Assembly: GCF_013410065.1 (NCBI RefSeq)
Contig: NZ_JACCCW010000002.1
Location: forward strand, 1,674,001 to 1,738,000
Direction: 5' to 3'
Length of the DNA: 64,000 nt
From: Granulicella arctica
Lineage (GTDB): Bacteria > Acidobacteriota > Terriglobia > Terriglobales > Acidobacteriaceae
The translations under genes were made by a program, and so were the position numbers. The notes below the pieces were generated by a model. That model did not search any database, was not told the origin of the DNA, and worked only from the letters and a program-made list of their open reading frames with translations. Numbering within the stretch: the stretch's first letter is position 1; every line of letters starts with the position of its first letter. Shown in pieces: positions 34,062-43,938 of this stretch.

Positions 34062-36092
34062 TTACCAGACGATGCAGCGGTCGGTTGCGGAGCGGGTCAT
34101 AGCTGATCCGGACTTGCAACTGAAGGCTTCGGCGAAGGGTGCGAAGTTGGATAGAGGACCGAGGACGCGGTACTTGGCGACGGGATGCGGATCACCTTGT
34201 ACCATCAGCTTCTGCGTCTCGGGGCGGGTTTCGTCGCCGCGGAACTGGCCCCATGCGATGAAGAACTGCTGGTCGGGGGTGAAGCCGTCGATCTTCACGT
34301 TTGACTGGCCTTGCGGGGTCTTTTTGAAGGCGAGGTAGGCGATCTTGAGACCGGCGAGGTCGCCGATGGACTCGCCGAGGACGAGGTTGCCGTTGATATG
34401 AATGTCCGGCGCACCGTCGATGGTGAAGGCGTTGAACTGGTTGACGACGCAACCGGTTTTGGTTTTGAACTTGGCGAGGTCGTCGGGGGTCCACCAATTT
34501 TCCAACTTGCCGGTGGCGTCGAACTGCGAACCCTGATCGTCGAAGCCATGCGAGATCTCGTGACCGATGACGACCCCGATGGCTCCATAGTTGACTGCAT
34601 CGGCGGCGTTGACGCCGAAGGCGGGTGGCTGGAGGATGCCTGCTGGAAAGACGATCTCGTTCAGGACGGGGTTGTAGTAGGCGTTTGAGGTGGGAGGCGT
34701 CATGCCCCAGCGGCTGCGGTCTACGGGCTTGTTGATCAGAGTGCGATCATCGGCGACCTGGAAGCGGTTGCCGGCGATGGAGTCCGCGAAGTAGTCGCTG
34801 CGGGTGATGGTGATGGAGGAGTAGTCCTTCCATTTGTCGGGATAGCCGACCTTGACGTTGACGGAGGCGAGCTTTTCAAGGGCCTTCTGTTTGGTTGGCG
34901 GGGTCATCCAGTCCAGGCCGCCGATGGTGTCGTGCATGGCGGAGAGAATGTTGGTGACCATGTCCTGGGCGCGCTGTTTGGCCGCGGGCGGGAAGTAGCG
35001 CTTGACGTACTCCTGACCGAGGGCTTCACCGAGGTACTGATCGGTCTGCTCGGCGCAGCGGGTGCCGCGAGGCTTGAGTTCGCCGACACCGGCGAGCTGC
35101 TTTTGGTAGAAGCCGAAATGGGCGTCGACAAAGGGCTGGGAGAGGGTATCGGCTTCGCTGTTGAGGAGCTGCCAGCGGAGGTAGGTCTTCCAGTCGGCGA
35201 GCGAGGTTGAGGCCAGTTGGCGGTCAAACTCTGCCATGAAGACGGGCTGATCGATGTTGATGACCCCGGGCTGGACGTTCACGTTTTGATAGAAGGCGGT
35301 CCAGTCGAAGTGGGGTGTCATCTTCTGCAACGCGTCGAGGTCGGCGATGTGATCGGTGGCGTGCGGATCGCGGAGGGCGACGTTGTCGAGCGAAGCCTTG
35401 GCGAGGGCAGTCTCGATCTGCATGACGGTCTGGGCGGACGCTTGTGCCTTGTCCGCAGAGACACCGGTGAGCGTAAAGAGCTTGGCGATGTAGACGAGAT
35501 AGGCGGCGCGCGCGTCAGCGAAGCGCTTCTCCGGCTTGACGTAGTAGTCGCGATCCGGCAGGCCGAGGCCAGAGGCGCTCACGCCGGCGATGATGTTATT
35601 TGGCTCATGCACGTTCTGCACGCTGCCGAAGAGGAATGGGACGGTTACGCCGATGGCCTGGAGATCTCGCATTTCACGCTGGAGTTCTTTGCTGTCGTGG
35701 ATGGCATCGATGCGCGCGAGGTAGGGCTTGAGGGGCGTTGCACCAGCGTCGTCGATGGCTTTGACGTTGGTGCAGGCGGCGTAGAAGTCTCCGGTCAACT
35801 GAGCGGGGGTGCCTGAAGCCTGAGAGGGCTGCGCGGCGATCTCGTCGAGGATGATGCGGAGCTTATCTTTGTTGACCTCGCCGGCTTGCCAGCGACGGCT
35901 CCAGCGATCCATGGAGGCTGGGATGGGGTTGGCGGCGCGCCAGGCACCGTTTGAGAACTCGTAGAAGTTGTCGCAGGGCTGGACCTTACGATCGAGGTCG
36001 CTGGACTCGATGCCTTTGAGCGTGGCCTGCTGCGCGTAGCCTTGAACACCCATGGCGATCGCCAGCAATACTGTCGCACTATTTCGGATCAT
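34062..36092 (-). CDS. M13-family zinc metallopeptidase (neprilysin-like)
   Basis: A 676-residue exported peptidase. A signal peptide (about 1-22, ending GYAQQ) is followed by the M13 N-terminal domain and C-terminal catalytic domain. Zinc motif VIGHEISHGFDDQG (HEISH plus Asp) and third ligand Glu in GESIGDLAGL, NAYYNP and the C-terminal CIVW typical of the family are intact. It cleaves short peptides in the periplasm or outside. The ATG at 36092 has GAGGAG a few bases upstream; the in-frame ATG 9 codons earlier would add residues before the signal peptide. Confidence 0.93.
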   Translation of the reverse strand: MIRNSATVLLAIAMGVQGYAQQATLKGIESSDLDRKVQPCDNFYEFSNGAWRAANPIPASMDRWSRRWQAGEVNKDKLRIILDEIAAQPSQASGTPAQLTGDFYAACTNVKAIDDAGATPLKPYLARIDAIHDSKELQREMRDLQAIGVTVPFLFGSVQNVHEPNNIIAGVSASGLGLPDRDYYVKPEKRFADARAAYLVYIAKLFTLTGVSADKAQASAQTVMQIETALAKASLDNVALRDPHATDHIADLDALQKMTPHFDWTAFYQNVNVQPGVINIDQPVFMAEFDRQLASTSLADWKTYLRWQLLNSEADTLSQPFVDAHFGFYQKQLAGVGELKPRGTRCAEQTDQYLGEALGQEYVKRYFPPAAKQRAQDMVTNILSAMHDTIGGLDWMTPPTKQKALEKLASVNVKVGYPDKWKDYSSITITRSDYFADSIAGNRFQVADDRTLINKPVDRSRWGMTPPTSNAYYNPVLNEIVFPAGILQPPAFGVNAADAVNYGAIGVVIGHEISHGFDDQGSQFDATGKLENWWTPDDLAKFKTKTGCVVNQFNAFTIDGAPDIHINGNLVLGESIGDLAGLKIAYLAFKKTPQGQSNVKIDGFTPDQQFFIAWGQFRGDETRPETQKLMVQGDPHPVAKYRVLGPLSNFAPFAEAFSCKSGSAMTRSATDRCIVW

Positions 36093-36158
36093 GACTCTCC
36101 TCGGGAAGAACTGCTCCATAGTACGTCGTCGTGCGGCGGTTGGTTCCGTGCTTGGAGC

Positions 36159-38267
36159 TTATGGTTTGGTGTCTTTTGTCAGTGCGGTGAGGACGATGTC
36201 CTTGGTGAGCAGCTCGGGAAGGACGTCGGCCGGGGCGGAGGGTGCGGCGGGGTAGATGACGTAGGTGGGGACGCCGCTGCGGTTGATGGAGGCGAGCTCT
36301 TTGGTGATCTCGGGATCGTACTGGGTCCAGTCGGCGCGGAGGAGGGTGACGTTGTGGTCGCGAAACTGCTTCTGGACGTCCGCAGACTTCAGAACGGCGC
36401 GCTCGTTGACCTGGCAGCTCAGGCACCAGGCGGCGGTGAAGTCGATGAAGACGGGGCGGCCTGCGGCTCGGGCCTGGTCGAGGGCCTGCTGGGTGTAGGA
36501 GGTCCAGACGAGGCTGGTGTCTTTGGGCTGGTAGAGCGGGATGGCGAGGCCGAGGGCCGCGAGCAGGACAGCAGCGATGGTGCTACCACGACGGGCGGGC
36601 CATTTACCGAGCGCCCATCCGGCGATGGCCAGCAGCAGGAGGCAGCCGAGGAGCAGGGCGAGGTGATCGACGCCCTGGCCAGCCTCTGTCGGCGAGGAGT
36701 AGAGACGTCCGTAGACCCAGACGAGCCAGATGACGGTGGCGAAGAGCGGGACGGCGGTGAGCTGCTTGAGGACCTCCATCCATGCGCCGGGGCGCGGGAG
36801 GATGCGTGTCCAGGCGGGCTGGAAGCTGAGAGCTAAATATGGCGTCGCAAGGCCGAGGCCGAGGGCGGTGAAGACGGCGAAGGTGATCCCGGCGGGTTGG
36901 GCTAATGCGAAGCCGATGGCGGCTCCCATGAGCGGCGCGGTGCAAGGGGTGGCGACGATAGTGGCGAGGACTCCGGTGAAGAAGCTGCCGGTGTAGCCCT
37001 GCTTCTGTGCGAGGTCGCCGCCGACGCTGGTGAGGGAGAGGCCGAGATCGAACTGTCCGGCGAGGGACAGAGCGAAGAAGAAGAGACCTGCTGCGAGGAC
37101 GGCGATGAAGGTGGGCGACTGGAGCTGGAAGCCCCATCCGGCCTGGCTTCCGCCTGCGCGGAGGATGAGCAGGGCTCCGACGATGATCCAAAAGGAGACG
37201 AGGATGCCGAGGGTGTAGACGAGCCCGTGGCTGCGGAGGCGGCTGCGCTCCTCATTCGAGGACTGTACGAGCGCGAGTCCCTTGAGGAAGAGGACCGGGA
37301 AGACGCAGGGCATCAGGTTGAGGATGATGCCGCCGACGAAGGCAAGGCCGATGGCGGTGATGGTGGTGACGCCGGAGGTTGCGGGCGTGGGAGCTCCACT
37401 GCCGGGGGTTACGGCGACCTCGCCGGGGACGACGGGCGCGGTGACCTCATAAGCTACGTCGTCGGCGAGCTTGATGACGCCGTGGAGCTCGTTGGGGAGC
37501 CTGGTGAGCTCGGGAGCGCGGGGGATACGGAGCTGGATGCCGTCGGGGAGCACAGTGATCTTCTGCTCGGCGGCGTTGATGATTTGGTCAGGGTCGGCGG
37601 GATAGAACTCGGCGTCGGGTTCACTATCGCCGGTGGTGAGGGTGAGGACGAGGTCGGTCTTGCCACCTTTGACGGTGAACTTCGCATCGTCCGGAAGCGG
37701 CGTGGGAATAAGCTTGAGGGCTGCTCCGAGTGCGCCGACAGGCTGCCCGACGGGTGCGCCGGGAGCGACGTTGAGGTTCAGGCCGAGGTGGGCCTTGCCG
37801 GGGATGCAGACCTCACGGCAGACGAGCCAGCGGACGTGGGCGTCGAGGTGCACGGGGCCGGGCTTGAGGGTGCTGGCGGCGGTGAGCTGGACGGGAAAGG
37901 CGACGGCATCCTCGTAGCCGAAGTCCATAAGCGGGCCGTTAGGGAGGCGACTGGGGATGGGAAATTGCATAGGACCGGCGGTGATGCCGGTGGGGAGGGT
38001 CCAGGTGATCTTCGGCGGCTCGCCTGCGTCGCCGGCGTTCATCCAGTAGACGTGCCACTTCTCCTCGAGCGTAACGACGAGGCCAACCTGCTGGGTTCCG
38101 CCGGGCGCGATAGCAGGGGCGAGCGAGACGAGCTCCAGCGTGATGTGCTGCGCTTTGATGGGGCCGGGGCCGCCGTCGCCGACCTCCTGCATCTGGGCGT
38201 GAGCGCGAGGAAGCGCAAGCAGGGCAAACAGAAGAGTGAACAGGGCGGCTGGTCGGCGGAAGGTCAT
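36159..38267 (-). CDS. DsbD-like transmembrane thiol:disulfide reductase (three domains)
   Basis: A 702-residue protein with a signal peptide (1-25, AHAQ), a periplasmic N-terminal DsbD-type domain (about 35-280, with VCREVCIPG cysteines), an eight-helix CcdA-type core (about 310-570, NLMPCVFPVL and ATPCTAPLMG with paired cysteines), and a C-terminal thioredoxin domain with AAWCLSCQVN. It should carry electrons from cytoplasmic thioredoxin to the periplasm, feeding cytochrome c maturation or disulfide isomerisation. All expected cysteines are present. Divergent genes flank it; no ccm genes are next to it. Confidence 0.9.
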   Translation of the reverse strand: MTFRRPAALFTLLFALLALPRAHAQMQEVGDGGPGPIKAQHITLELVSLAPAIAPGGTQQVGLVVTLEEKWHVYWMNAGDAGEPPKITWTLPTGITAGPMQFPIPSRLPNGPLMDFGYEDAVAFPVQLTAASTLKPGPVHLDAHVRWLVCREVCIPGKAHLGLNLNVAPGAPVGQPVGALGAALKLIPTPLPDDAKFTVKGGKTDLVLTLTTGDSEPDAEFYPADPDQIINAAEQKITVLPDGIQLRIPRAPELTRLPNELHGVIKLADDVAYEVTAPVVPGEVAVTPGSGAPTPATSGVTTITAIGLAFVGGIILNLMPCVFPVLFLKGLALVQSSNEERSRLRSHGLVYTLGILVSFWIIVGALLILRAGGSQAGWGFQLQSPTFIAVLAAGLFFFALSLAGQFDLGLSLTSVGGDLAQKQGYTGSFFTGVLATIVATPCTAPLMGAAIGFALAQPAGITFAVFTALGLGLATPYLALSFQPAWTRILPRPGAWMEVLKQLTAVPLFATVIWLVWVYGRLYSSPTEAGQGVDHLALLLGCLLLLAIAGWALGKWPARRGSTIAAVLLAALGLAIPLYQPKDTSLVWTSYTQQALDQARAAGRPVFIDFTAAWCLSCQVNERAVLKSADVQKQFRDHNVTLLRADWTQYDPEITKELASINRSGVPTYVIYPAAPSAPADVLPELLTKDIVLTALTKDTKP

Positions 38268-38343
38268 TGTATTAGTTCGATTGTAGGGCTAACAGCGCGG
38301 ACATTGCAGTTGGATGACGCCGAAATGACATTTGTCGCAGGGA

Positions 38344-38748
38344 TCAGGAAGGCTGCGCCCGGCGGTGCTCGACCATGAGGCAGCGGTCCATGACGACGCG
38401 GATGCCGCTTGCCTCGGCTCGGGCGGCGGCTTCGAGGTTGACGATTCCCTGCTGGACCCAGAGGTTGGGGAGGCCGAGGGTGAGCATCTCGTCGACGATG
38501 GCGGGGATGAAGTTCGGCGTGCGGAAGACGTTGACGACGTCAGGCTTGATGGGGAGATCGCTCAGCGAGGCGTAAGATTTTTCCCCGAGTACGGTGTCGA
38601 GCGATGGATTGACCGGGTAGATGGTGTATCCGTGCTGCTGCATGTAGGCGGAGACGTAGTGGCTGGGGCGGTCGGGCCGGTCGGAGAGGCCGATGACGGC
38701 GATGGACTTCGCGGCGAGCATGGAGCGGATGAGTTCGGGTTCGTTCAT
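38344..38748 (-). CDS. YccU-like CoA-binding protein
   Basis: A 134-residue Rossmann-fold CoA-binding protein: 'SIAVIGLSDRPDRPSHYVS' (nucleotide loop), VNPSLDTVLGEKSYASLSDL, and 'LWVQQGIVNLEAAARAEASG' with the conserved Gln. The function of this family is unknown beyond CoA binding. The ATG at 38748 is chosen; it has AGGA just upstream. About 70 upstream codons in the same frame are inside the next gene and are not coding. Confidence 0.88.
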   Translation of the reverse strand: MNEPELIRSMLAAKSIAVIGLSDRPDRPSHYVSAYMQQHGYTIYPVNPSLDTVLGEKSYASLSDLPIKPDVVNVFRTPNFIPAIVDEMLTLGLPNLWVQQGIVNLEAAARAEASGIRVVMDRCLMVEHRRAQPS

Positions 38749-38777
38749 GGGTCCTGGATCGTACTTTAGATCGCGCC

Positions 38778-39758
38778 TTAGCGAATTTCTCCGAAGTGAA
38801 CGTTCTCGGGCGCCGAGGGCTCGTCGAGAAACTGGATAGTGGTCGCGGGGCCGAGGTTTGCGGGAGGCTCCCACTCCCGCAGCGCCCAGACGATCTGTTT
38901 TGCTGGAGTGAGCTCGATGGCCTGTACCGTTCCTGGGCCGCTCTCTGGGGAGGGGTTCCATTCACTCGACCAGTTATCGACGACCGTATTGCCGTTGGGC
39001 AGCCTCCACGCCTGCTGCATGTTGGGTAAGGCGTAGCCGGGCGCGTCGACGGTGCTGAAGGTCCAAACGGCGTTGCCGCTGTGAGTGATCTCGCGGACGC
39101 CGTGCCGATCCGTGATGAGGATATTGCCGCCTGGTAAAGGCGTGACGCCCCAGGGAACGTCGGCGGGATAAGAGGCGAGTTCTTTTCCGGTGGAGTCGTA
39201 CTCGACGACCTTGCTCAAGTCCATGTGGGCTACGAGGAGGGTTCCCTGTGTGGTCAAGCGAGCATGGCGGAACTGCCCGTGCACGCTGACCGGCTGCTTC
39301 GTCGCCAGGTTGAACTCCCTCTCGGTTTTTCCGGTGACGATGTTGACGACGCGCAGGATGGCGGGGTCGCCGTTCTGGATGTACAGCACGTGATCCGTCC
39401 CAATGGGGATGGCGGTATGGACCTCATGACCTGCGGGCGGCTCGTAGTTCCACACCACCTTTTTGTCTGGGGTGATTTCGGTGACGCCGAACTGATGCGC
39501 GAAGAGGATGTTGCCATTGGAGAGCATCACCGCATCGCTGACCTCTCCCCTGCCGGCTGGGTCGTCGTAGCTCCAGACGATCTGCCCCTTGCGCACAATG
39601 AAGATCCTGCGATTGTGCGACTCTCCGGCGTAGAGGAAATCGTGCTGCGCAAGCCCCTTGCCGGGCAGTTGCGCGGGGCCATGCACTACGGTTGGAGGCG
39701 TCTGAGCATGAAGCCCGGTGAGGAGTCCGAAACAAGCAATCATCCAGCACAATTTCAA
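38778..39758 (-). CDS. Exported beta-propeller (PQQ/arylsulfotransferase-like) protein
   Basis: A 326-residue protein with a signal peptide (about 1-19, LHAQ) and propeller repeats with the motifs GQIVWSYDDPAGRGE, VVWNYEPPAG, 'AVWTFSTVDAPGY' and IVWALREWEPP. The W-x-[YW] spacing is that of PQQ-like or arylsulfotransferase propellers. The catalytic role is uncertain and it may bind or scaffold. The TTG at 39758 is chosen with AGG about 6 bases upstream; an ATG six codons later is also possible. Confidence 0.72.
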   Translation of the reverse strand: MKLCWMIACFGLLTGLHAQTPPTVVHGPAQLPGKGLAQHDFLYAGESHNRRIFIVRKGQIVWSYDDPAGRGEVSDAVMLSNGNILFAHQFGVTEITPDKKVVWNYEPPAGHEVHTAIPIGTDHVLYIQNGDPAILRVVNIVTGKTEREFNLATKQPVSVHGQFRHARLTTQGTLLVAHMDLSKVVEYDSTGKELASYPADVPWGVTPLPGGNILITDRHGVREITHSGNAVWTFSTVDAPGYALPNMQQAWRLPNGNTVVDNWSSEWNPSPESGPGTVQAIELTPAKQIVWALREWEPPANLGPATTIQFLDEPSAPENVHFGEIR

Positions 39759-39893
39759 TTTGAACCTGCTTTCCTGAGAACCCTACTGTATCGGGGAGCC
39801 GCATCGATTGTCATTCCCGCTGGGACGGTGCAAGGGAGAGGTCATTCTCTTCGTAGTATTTTTTGAGGAAGGCAAACCATCGGAGAGTGTCGA

Positions 39894-40439
39894 GTGGGTT
39901 GGTCGCGGACTTATTTTTTGACGACGGATCGTCTTGGGTTCAGCCAGTGGAACGAAGCTGATCTGGCTTTGGCCATGACGCTTTGGGGTGATCCCAGGGT
40001 ATCTTCGCTGATCGGTGGCCCTTTTACTCCGGATGAGGTCGGCGAACGACTCAGTCGCGAGATCGAAATGATGAGCGCCTACAAGGTTCAATACTGGCCT
40101 GTCTTCTCTCTTCAAACGCATGAGCTTGTCGGATGCGCCGGATTGCGGCCTTACCGGAGTGACGAGCAGATTTTTGAGATGGGAGTTCATCTGCGACCCG
40201 ATTACTGGAGCCAGGGTTTCGCTCAAGAGGCGGCACGCGCTGTGATTGATTTTGCGTTCGAAACGCTTGGCGTCCAGGGGCTCTTTGCCGGGCATCATCC
40301 GGAGAATGTAGCGTCGGGGCGATTTCTCCCGAGACTTGGGTTTCGTTTTACTCATGAGGAGTTTTATCCCCCTACAGGTCTCCATCATCCTTCGTATCGG
40401 CTGATGAACCCTCGTGCCCTACTTGTGCCACGCTCCTAG
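39894..40439 (+). CDS. GNAT-family acetyltransferase (RimJ/RimL-like)
   Basis: A 181-residue GNAT protein: TTDRLGFSQW at the N-terminus, 'IFEMGVHLRPDYWSQGFAQEAARAV' as the acetyl-CoA loop, and the ending 'ENVASGRFLPRLGFRFTHEE'. Likely acetylates a protein N-terminus or small amine. The GTG start at 39894 has GGAGAG upstream. It is divergent from the propeller gene and convergent with the DinB gene, which it overlaps by 21 bases. Confidence 0.85.
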   Translation: MGWSRTYFLTTDRLGFSQWNEADLALAMTLWGDPRVSSLIGGPFTPDEVGERLSREIEMMSAYKVQYWPVFSLQTHELVGCAGLRPYRSDEQIFEMGVHLRPDYWSQGFAQEAARAVIDFAFETLGVQGLFAGHHPENVASGRFLPRLGFRFTHEEFYPPTGLHHPSYRLMNPRALLVPRS

Positions 40440-40931
40440 CAGGCGGCGGAGGACGATAAGCTCGCCGAGGTGGTAGGCGTTGTGGTCGGCGATGAGGAGG
40501 GCCTCGCGGAGGAGGTTCTGGCCGTTGCCCCAGCGGAAGGGCTTGGCGAGGTCGGAGTCTTCTTTGGTGAGGAGGGTTTCGAAGCGCTCGCGGTCGGTGC
40601 GGATGTCGGCGATGCAGTGCTCCCAGGCGCTGGCGGAGGGCGGCTCGGCGGACTTGGGCCAGTAGTCGTCCGGCCACTCGATGGGCTGGTAGCCGCCGGT
40701 GGGCGGGGCACTGAAGTTGAGGATGTCGCGCTGGGTGATGCGCATGTGCTCGAGGATCTGCCAGGCGGAGTAGGGCAGGCCGTCGGGAACCTTTCCGCGG
40801 AGGTTGGCAGGAAAGCCTTTCACCGCATCGTCGAAGGTGACGTGGGCCTGTCCGCCTTTGAGGAGGGCGAGAAGCTGTTTGCGGATTTCTTTGGATTCCC
40901 CGGCTTGGTCGTTCTTGTCCTGATTGCTCAT
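40419..40931 (-). CDS. DinB-superfamily protein
   Basis: A 170-residue DinB-fold protein with a four-helix bundle and metal-binding histidines: LEHMRI (about 62), 'DHNAYHLGELIVLRR' (two His near the C-terminus). Members are often stress-linked or act as thiol S-transferases; this one cannot be assigned more exactly. The C-terminus overlaps the end of the convergent acetyltransferase gene. Confidence 0.82.
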   Translation of the reverse strand: MSNQDKNDQAGESKEIRKQLLALLKGGQAHVTFDDAVKGFPANLRGKVPDGLPYSAWQILEHMRITQRDILNFSAPPTGGYQPIEWPDDYWPKSAEPPSASAWEHCIADIRTDRERFETLLTKEDSDLAKPFRWGNGQNLLREALLIADHNAYHLGELIVLRRLLGAWHK

Positions 40932-41012
40932 GGACGATTGGATGCGGATCGAGGTGCAGGGATGCTGGGAGTTATCTGCTCATTGCGGATGACAGTGTTG
41001 AGGCGTGGTCGA

Positions 41013-41083
41013 GGAAAGCGGTCGTGCTTTGCACGATGCCCAACTTCGTGACGATGAGGCCGTCGCGAAGATGGGGCACCCGG
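41013..41083. repeat. Dispersed 70-base repeat, copy 2
   Basis: Matches the copy at 29849-29918: first 30 bases identical, then a variable centre, and the ending GCGAAGATGGGGCACCCGG with one extra G. It lies in the gap between DinB and prfB. Confidence 0.85.
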
Positions 41084-41127
41084 TAATCATAGGTCTTTCA
41101 CTCGAAATGACCGCCTTGGGCAGGTGG

Positions 41128-42259
41128 TTAGAGGTCGTCGTCCTCGGCGATCTCGGCTGGGAAGTTGCCCTCGCGGCGCATGCGGAGGTAGCCGCGGATG
41201 AAGGGTTGCAGGTCGCCGTCGAGCACCTTATCGACATCGCCTACTTCGACGCGGGTGCGGAGGTCCTTCGCCATGCGGTAGGGCTGCAGGACGTAGCTGC
41301 GAATCTGCGAGCCGAACTTGATGTCGAGCTTGGAGTCTTCGAGTTTTTTGCTGATGGCCTTCTTCTTGTCGAGCTCGTACTCGTAGAGTTTGGAGCGCAT
41401 CATCTTCATCGCACGCTCTTTGTTCTTGTGCTGCGAGCGCTCGTTCTGGCAGCCGGTGACGAGGCCGGTCGGGATGTGGGTGATGCGCACGGCGGAGTCG
41501 GTGGTATTGACGTGCTGGCCGCCCTTGCCACCGGAGCGGTAGGTGTCGATGCGGAGGTCTTCGGTCTTGATGTCGATGACGATGGTGTCGTCGATCTCGG
41601 GCGAGACGAAGACGCTGGCGAAGCTGGTGTGGCGACGCTTGGCGGAGTCGAAGGGAGAGATGCGAACGAGGCGATGGACGCCGGTTTCGCCCGAGAGCAG
41701 CCCGAAGGCGAACTCGCCGGAGATGGTGAAGGTGGCGGACTTGATGCCGGCTTCGTCGCCGTCCTGGACCTCGTTGATCTCGACCTTGAAGTGCTGGCGC
41801 TCGCCCCAGCGGATGTACATGCGCATGAGCATCTCGGCCCAGTCCTGGCTCTCGGTGCCGCCAGCGCCGGGGTGGACGGTGACGATGGCGTTGAGCGCGT
41901 CGGTCTCGCCGGAGAGCATGGTCTTCGACTCGAGAGCTTCAGAGAAGTCGACGAGCGCGGGGATCTCGCGGTTGAGGTCGGGCTCGGTGTCTTCGCCTTC
42001 ACGGGCGAGGTCGAAGTAGGCCTCAATGTCGTCGGAGCGGCGCTGTAGCTCGTTGTCGTCGGCGAGGAGGGTCTCGAGGCGCTTGCGTTCGCGCATGAGC
42101 GGCTGCGAGCGTGCGGGATCGGCCCAGACGGTGGGGTCGGAGATCTTTTCCTCGAGGGTGGCTAGTTCACGGCGAAGGCGGGCGGAGTCAAAGATACTCC
42201 CGCAGTTCGCGGACTTTGTCGCGGACCGGGGAGTAACGGAATTCAAGATCATCAAGCAT
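41128..42259 (-). CDS. prfB: Peptide chain release factor 2 with programmed +1 frameshift
   Basis: RF2, about 376 residues after frameshifting. Translation starts at the ATG at 42259 (MLDDLEFRYSPVRDKV), runs 23 codons to CTT (42193-42191), and meets a TGA at 42190-42188. A +1 slip gives Asp (42189-42187) and continues in the frame ending at 41128. The context GGGAG-TAT-CTT-TGA-C is the classic prfB slippery site with its internal SD-like element. The downstream part carries the GGQ motif (GGKGGQHVN) and the RF2 SPF region (ISPFDS). It releases peptides at UGA and UAA; the frameshift lets RF2 limit its own synthesis. The start lies just downstream of lnt, so the two may be co-transcribed. Confidence 0.93.
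42188..42202 (-). promoter_or_regulatory. prfB: prfB +1 frameshift site
   Basis: On the minus strand the order is GGGAG, TAT, CTT, TGA, then C: an SD-like element, then the slippery CTT and the in-frame stop. The spacing equals that of the E. coli site by memory. Confidence 0.9.
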
Positions 42260-42273
42260 CTGGTTAGTTTAGT

Positions 42274-43938
42274 TTATTTTTCGCGTGAAGCTCGCGTGAA
42301 GCTGTAGGCGAGGCCAAGCACGGTGATGAGGGCACACGTATAGGCGAAAAGATCGCCGTGGATGGTGTAGAAGGTGACGTCGTGCTCGAAGTTGAAGCCA
42401 GTGTGGAGGGCGGTGCGGATGTGGCGGGGCGCGGAGTCGGTGACGTGGCCGTAGGGATCGATGGCGGCGGTGACACCGGTGTTGGTCGAGCGGAGTATCC
42501 AGCGGTGGTTCTCGATGGCGCGCATGCGAACCATGTTGAGGTGCTCCCATGCGGCGCTGGTGTCGCCGTACCAGCCATCGTCGGAGATGTTGATGAGGAC
42601 CTCGGCACCATTTTTAACGAACTGGCGGACCTCGTCGCCAAAGATGGACTCGTAGCAGATGAAGACGCCGTAGGCATGGCCTGCGGTGCGGAAGACGGTG
42701 CGGTCGGTGCCGCGGTCCATGTCGCCTACGCCGGCGGTCAGCTTCTTGGCAAAGAAGAAAAAGTCTTTGAAGGGGATGTACTCGCCCCAGGGGACGAGGT
42801 GGATCTTGTCGTAGCGGCCTGCGGAGGTGCCATCGGCGTGGACGAGAGCAGCGGAGTCGTAGACACGCACGCCGCGCGCGGAGGCGGGATCGGGGTCGGG
42901 GACGACGCCGAGGCTTCCGATGATGAGTGGAGCAGAGGTAGCGCGGGCAAGGTTGCTGAGGCGATCGGCGAAGGCAGGGTCGTCGGTGCGGAAGCCGGCG
43001 GGCGATTCGGGCCACACGATGAGTCCGGTGGCGACGATGGGACGCGTGCCTTGCGGCCGGTCATCCAGAAAATGAATGCAGCGCGTCGATGGAGCCTCCG
43101 GGATGCCGAGGCAGCGGTCGGCGGAAGGATAGACGCTGAGCTTCGAGAAGGAATCGACGAGCTGCGATGAGGTTTCGTAGTTACCATGCGACTCGGTGCC
43201 GACACCTAGATTCTCCTGCACGAGCGTAGCGGTGTTGTTAGTCGCCACTTGGTTTGGGGTATGAATATGGCGCAGCAGAACAAGGTAGAGGATAACTATG
43301 ACGACGCCTGCAAGCGTGAGAAGTTGCCGGGTGTGGCGACGCTCTCGAACACGGATGCGAATGAGCCATAGCGCGTTGACGGCGGCGATGACAAAGGAGA
43401 GACCGTAGACTCCGGTAATGGGAGCGAGGCGCGTAAGAAGGGAGTTATCGACCTGCGTGTTGCCGAGTAGGTCCCAGGGAAATCCGGTGATGCGAGCGCG
43501 GGCTAGTTCAACAGCTACCCATGCAAAAGGCGAGAGTAAAAGCGCGCCCTGAACACTGAGACGTGAGCGGCGAAGAGCTCCGAGAATAAGGCCGAAGAGA
43601 GCGTGGTAGAGGCCGAGGTACATACTAAACAGGATGAGGATAGCTACGGCGATGGGCTTGGCGAGACCGCCGTAGAGATACATCGTCTGGTAGATCCAGT
43701 AACAGTTACCTAAGTACCAGAGAATGCCGCATAGGTAGCCGAGGATAGCAGTCTGGCGCAGAGTAAGTGGCTCGCCGGAACTATTCTTACCCGTCAGCGC
43801 TAGCAGCAATGGTGCCAGCGCGACCCAGCAGAAGGCCGTTCTCCAGAGCGGTACAGGACCTGCGAGGGGAAATGGAAGTGTTTGAAGAATTGCGGAGAGT
43901 ACGGTAAGAAGCCAGAGCCTCAGAGGAATAAGTCGCAT
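42274..43938 (-). CDS. lnt: Apolipoprotein N-acyltransferase
   Basis: A 554-residue membrane enzyme with about eight helices (first ~215 residues) and a carbon-nitrogen-hydrolase domain. The catalytic triad is visible: Glu in VWPESPAG, Lys in YDKIHLVPWGEYIPFKD, Cys in FICYESIFGDEV. It adds the third acyl chain to the N-terminal Cys of lipoproteins. This fits the several lipoprotein signals in the window. It lies just upstream of prfB on the same strand. Confidence 0.95.
   Translation of the reverse strand: MRLIPLRLWLLTVLSAILQTLPFPLAGPVPLWRTAFCWVALAPLLLALTGKNSSGEPLTLRQTAILGYLCGILWYLGNCYWIYQTMYLYGGLAKPIAVAILILFSMYLGLYHALFGLILGALRRSRLSVQGALLLSPFAWVAVELARARITGFPWDLLGNTQVDNSLLTRLAPITGVYGLSFVIAAVNALWLIRIRVRERRHTRQLLTLAGVVIVILYLVLLRHIHTPNQVATNNTATLVQENLGVGTESHGNYETSSQLVDSFSKLSVYPSADRCLGIPEAPSTRCIHFLDDRPQGTRPIVATGLIVWPESPAGFRTDDPAFADRLSNLARATSAPLIIGSLGVVPDPDPASARGVRVYDSAALVHADGTSAGRYDKIHLVPWGEYIPFKDFFFFAKKLTAGVGDMDRGTDRTVFRTAGHAYGVFICYESIFGDEVRQFVKNGAEVLINISDDGWYGDTSAAWEHLNMVRMRAIENHRWILRSTNTGVTAAIDPYGHVTDSAPRHIRTALHTGFNFEHDVTFYTIHGDLFAYTCALITVLGLAYSFTRASREK

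Noticed and set aside
42188..42255. An alternative prfB start at 42255 in the body's own frame
   Set aside because: Its first residues do not match RF2, whereas the +1 frame gives the canonical MLDDLEFRYSPVRDK and the frameshift signal.
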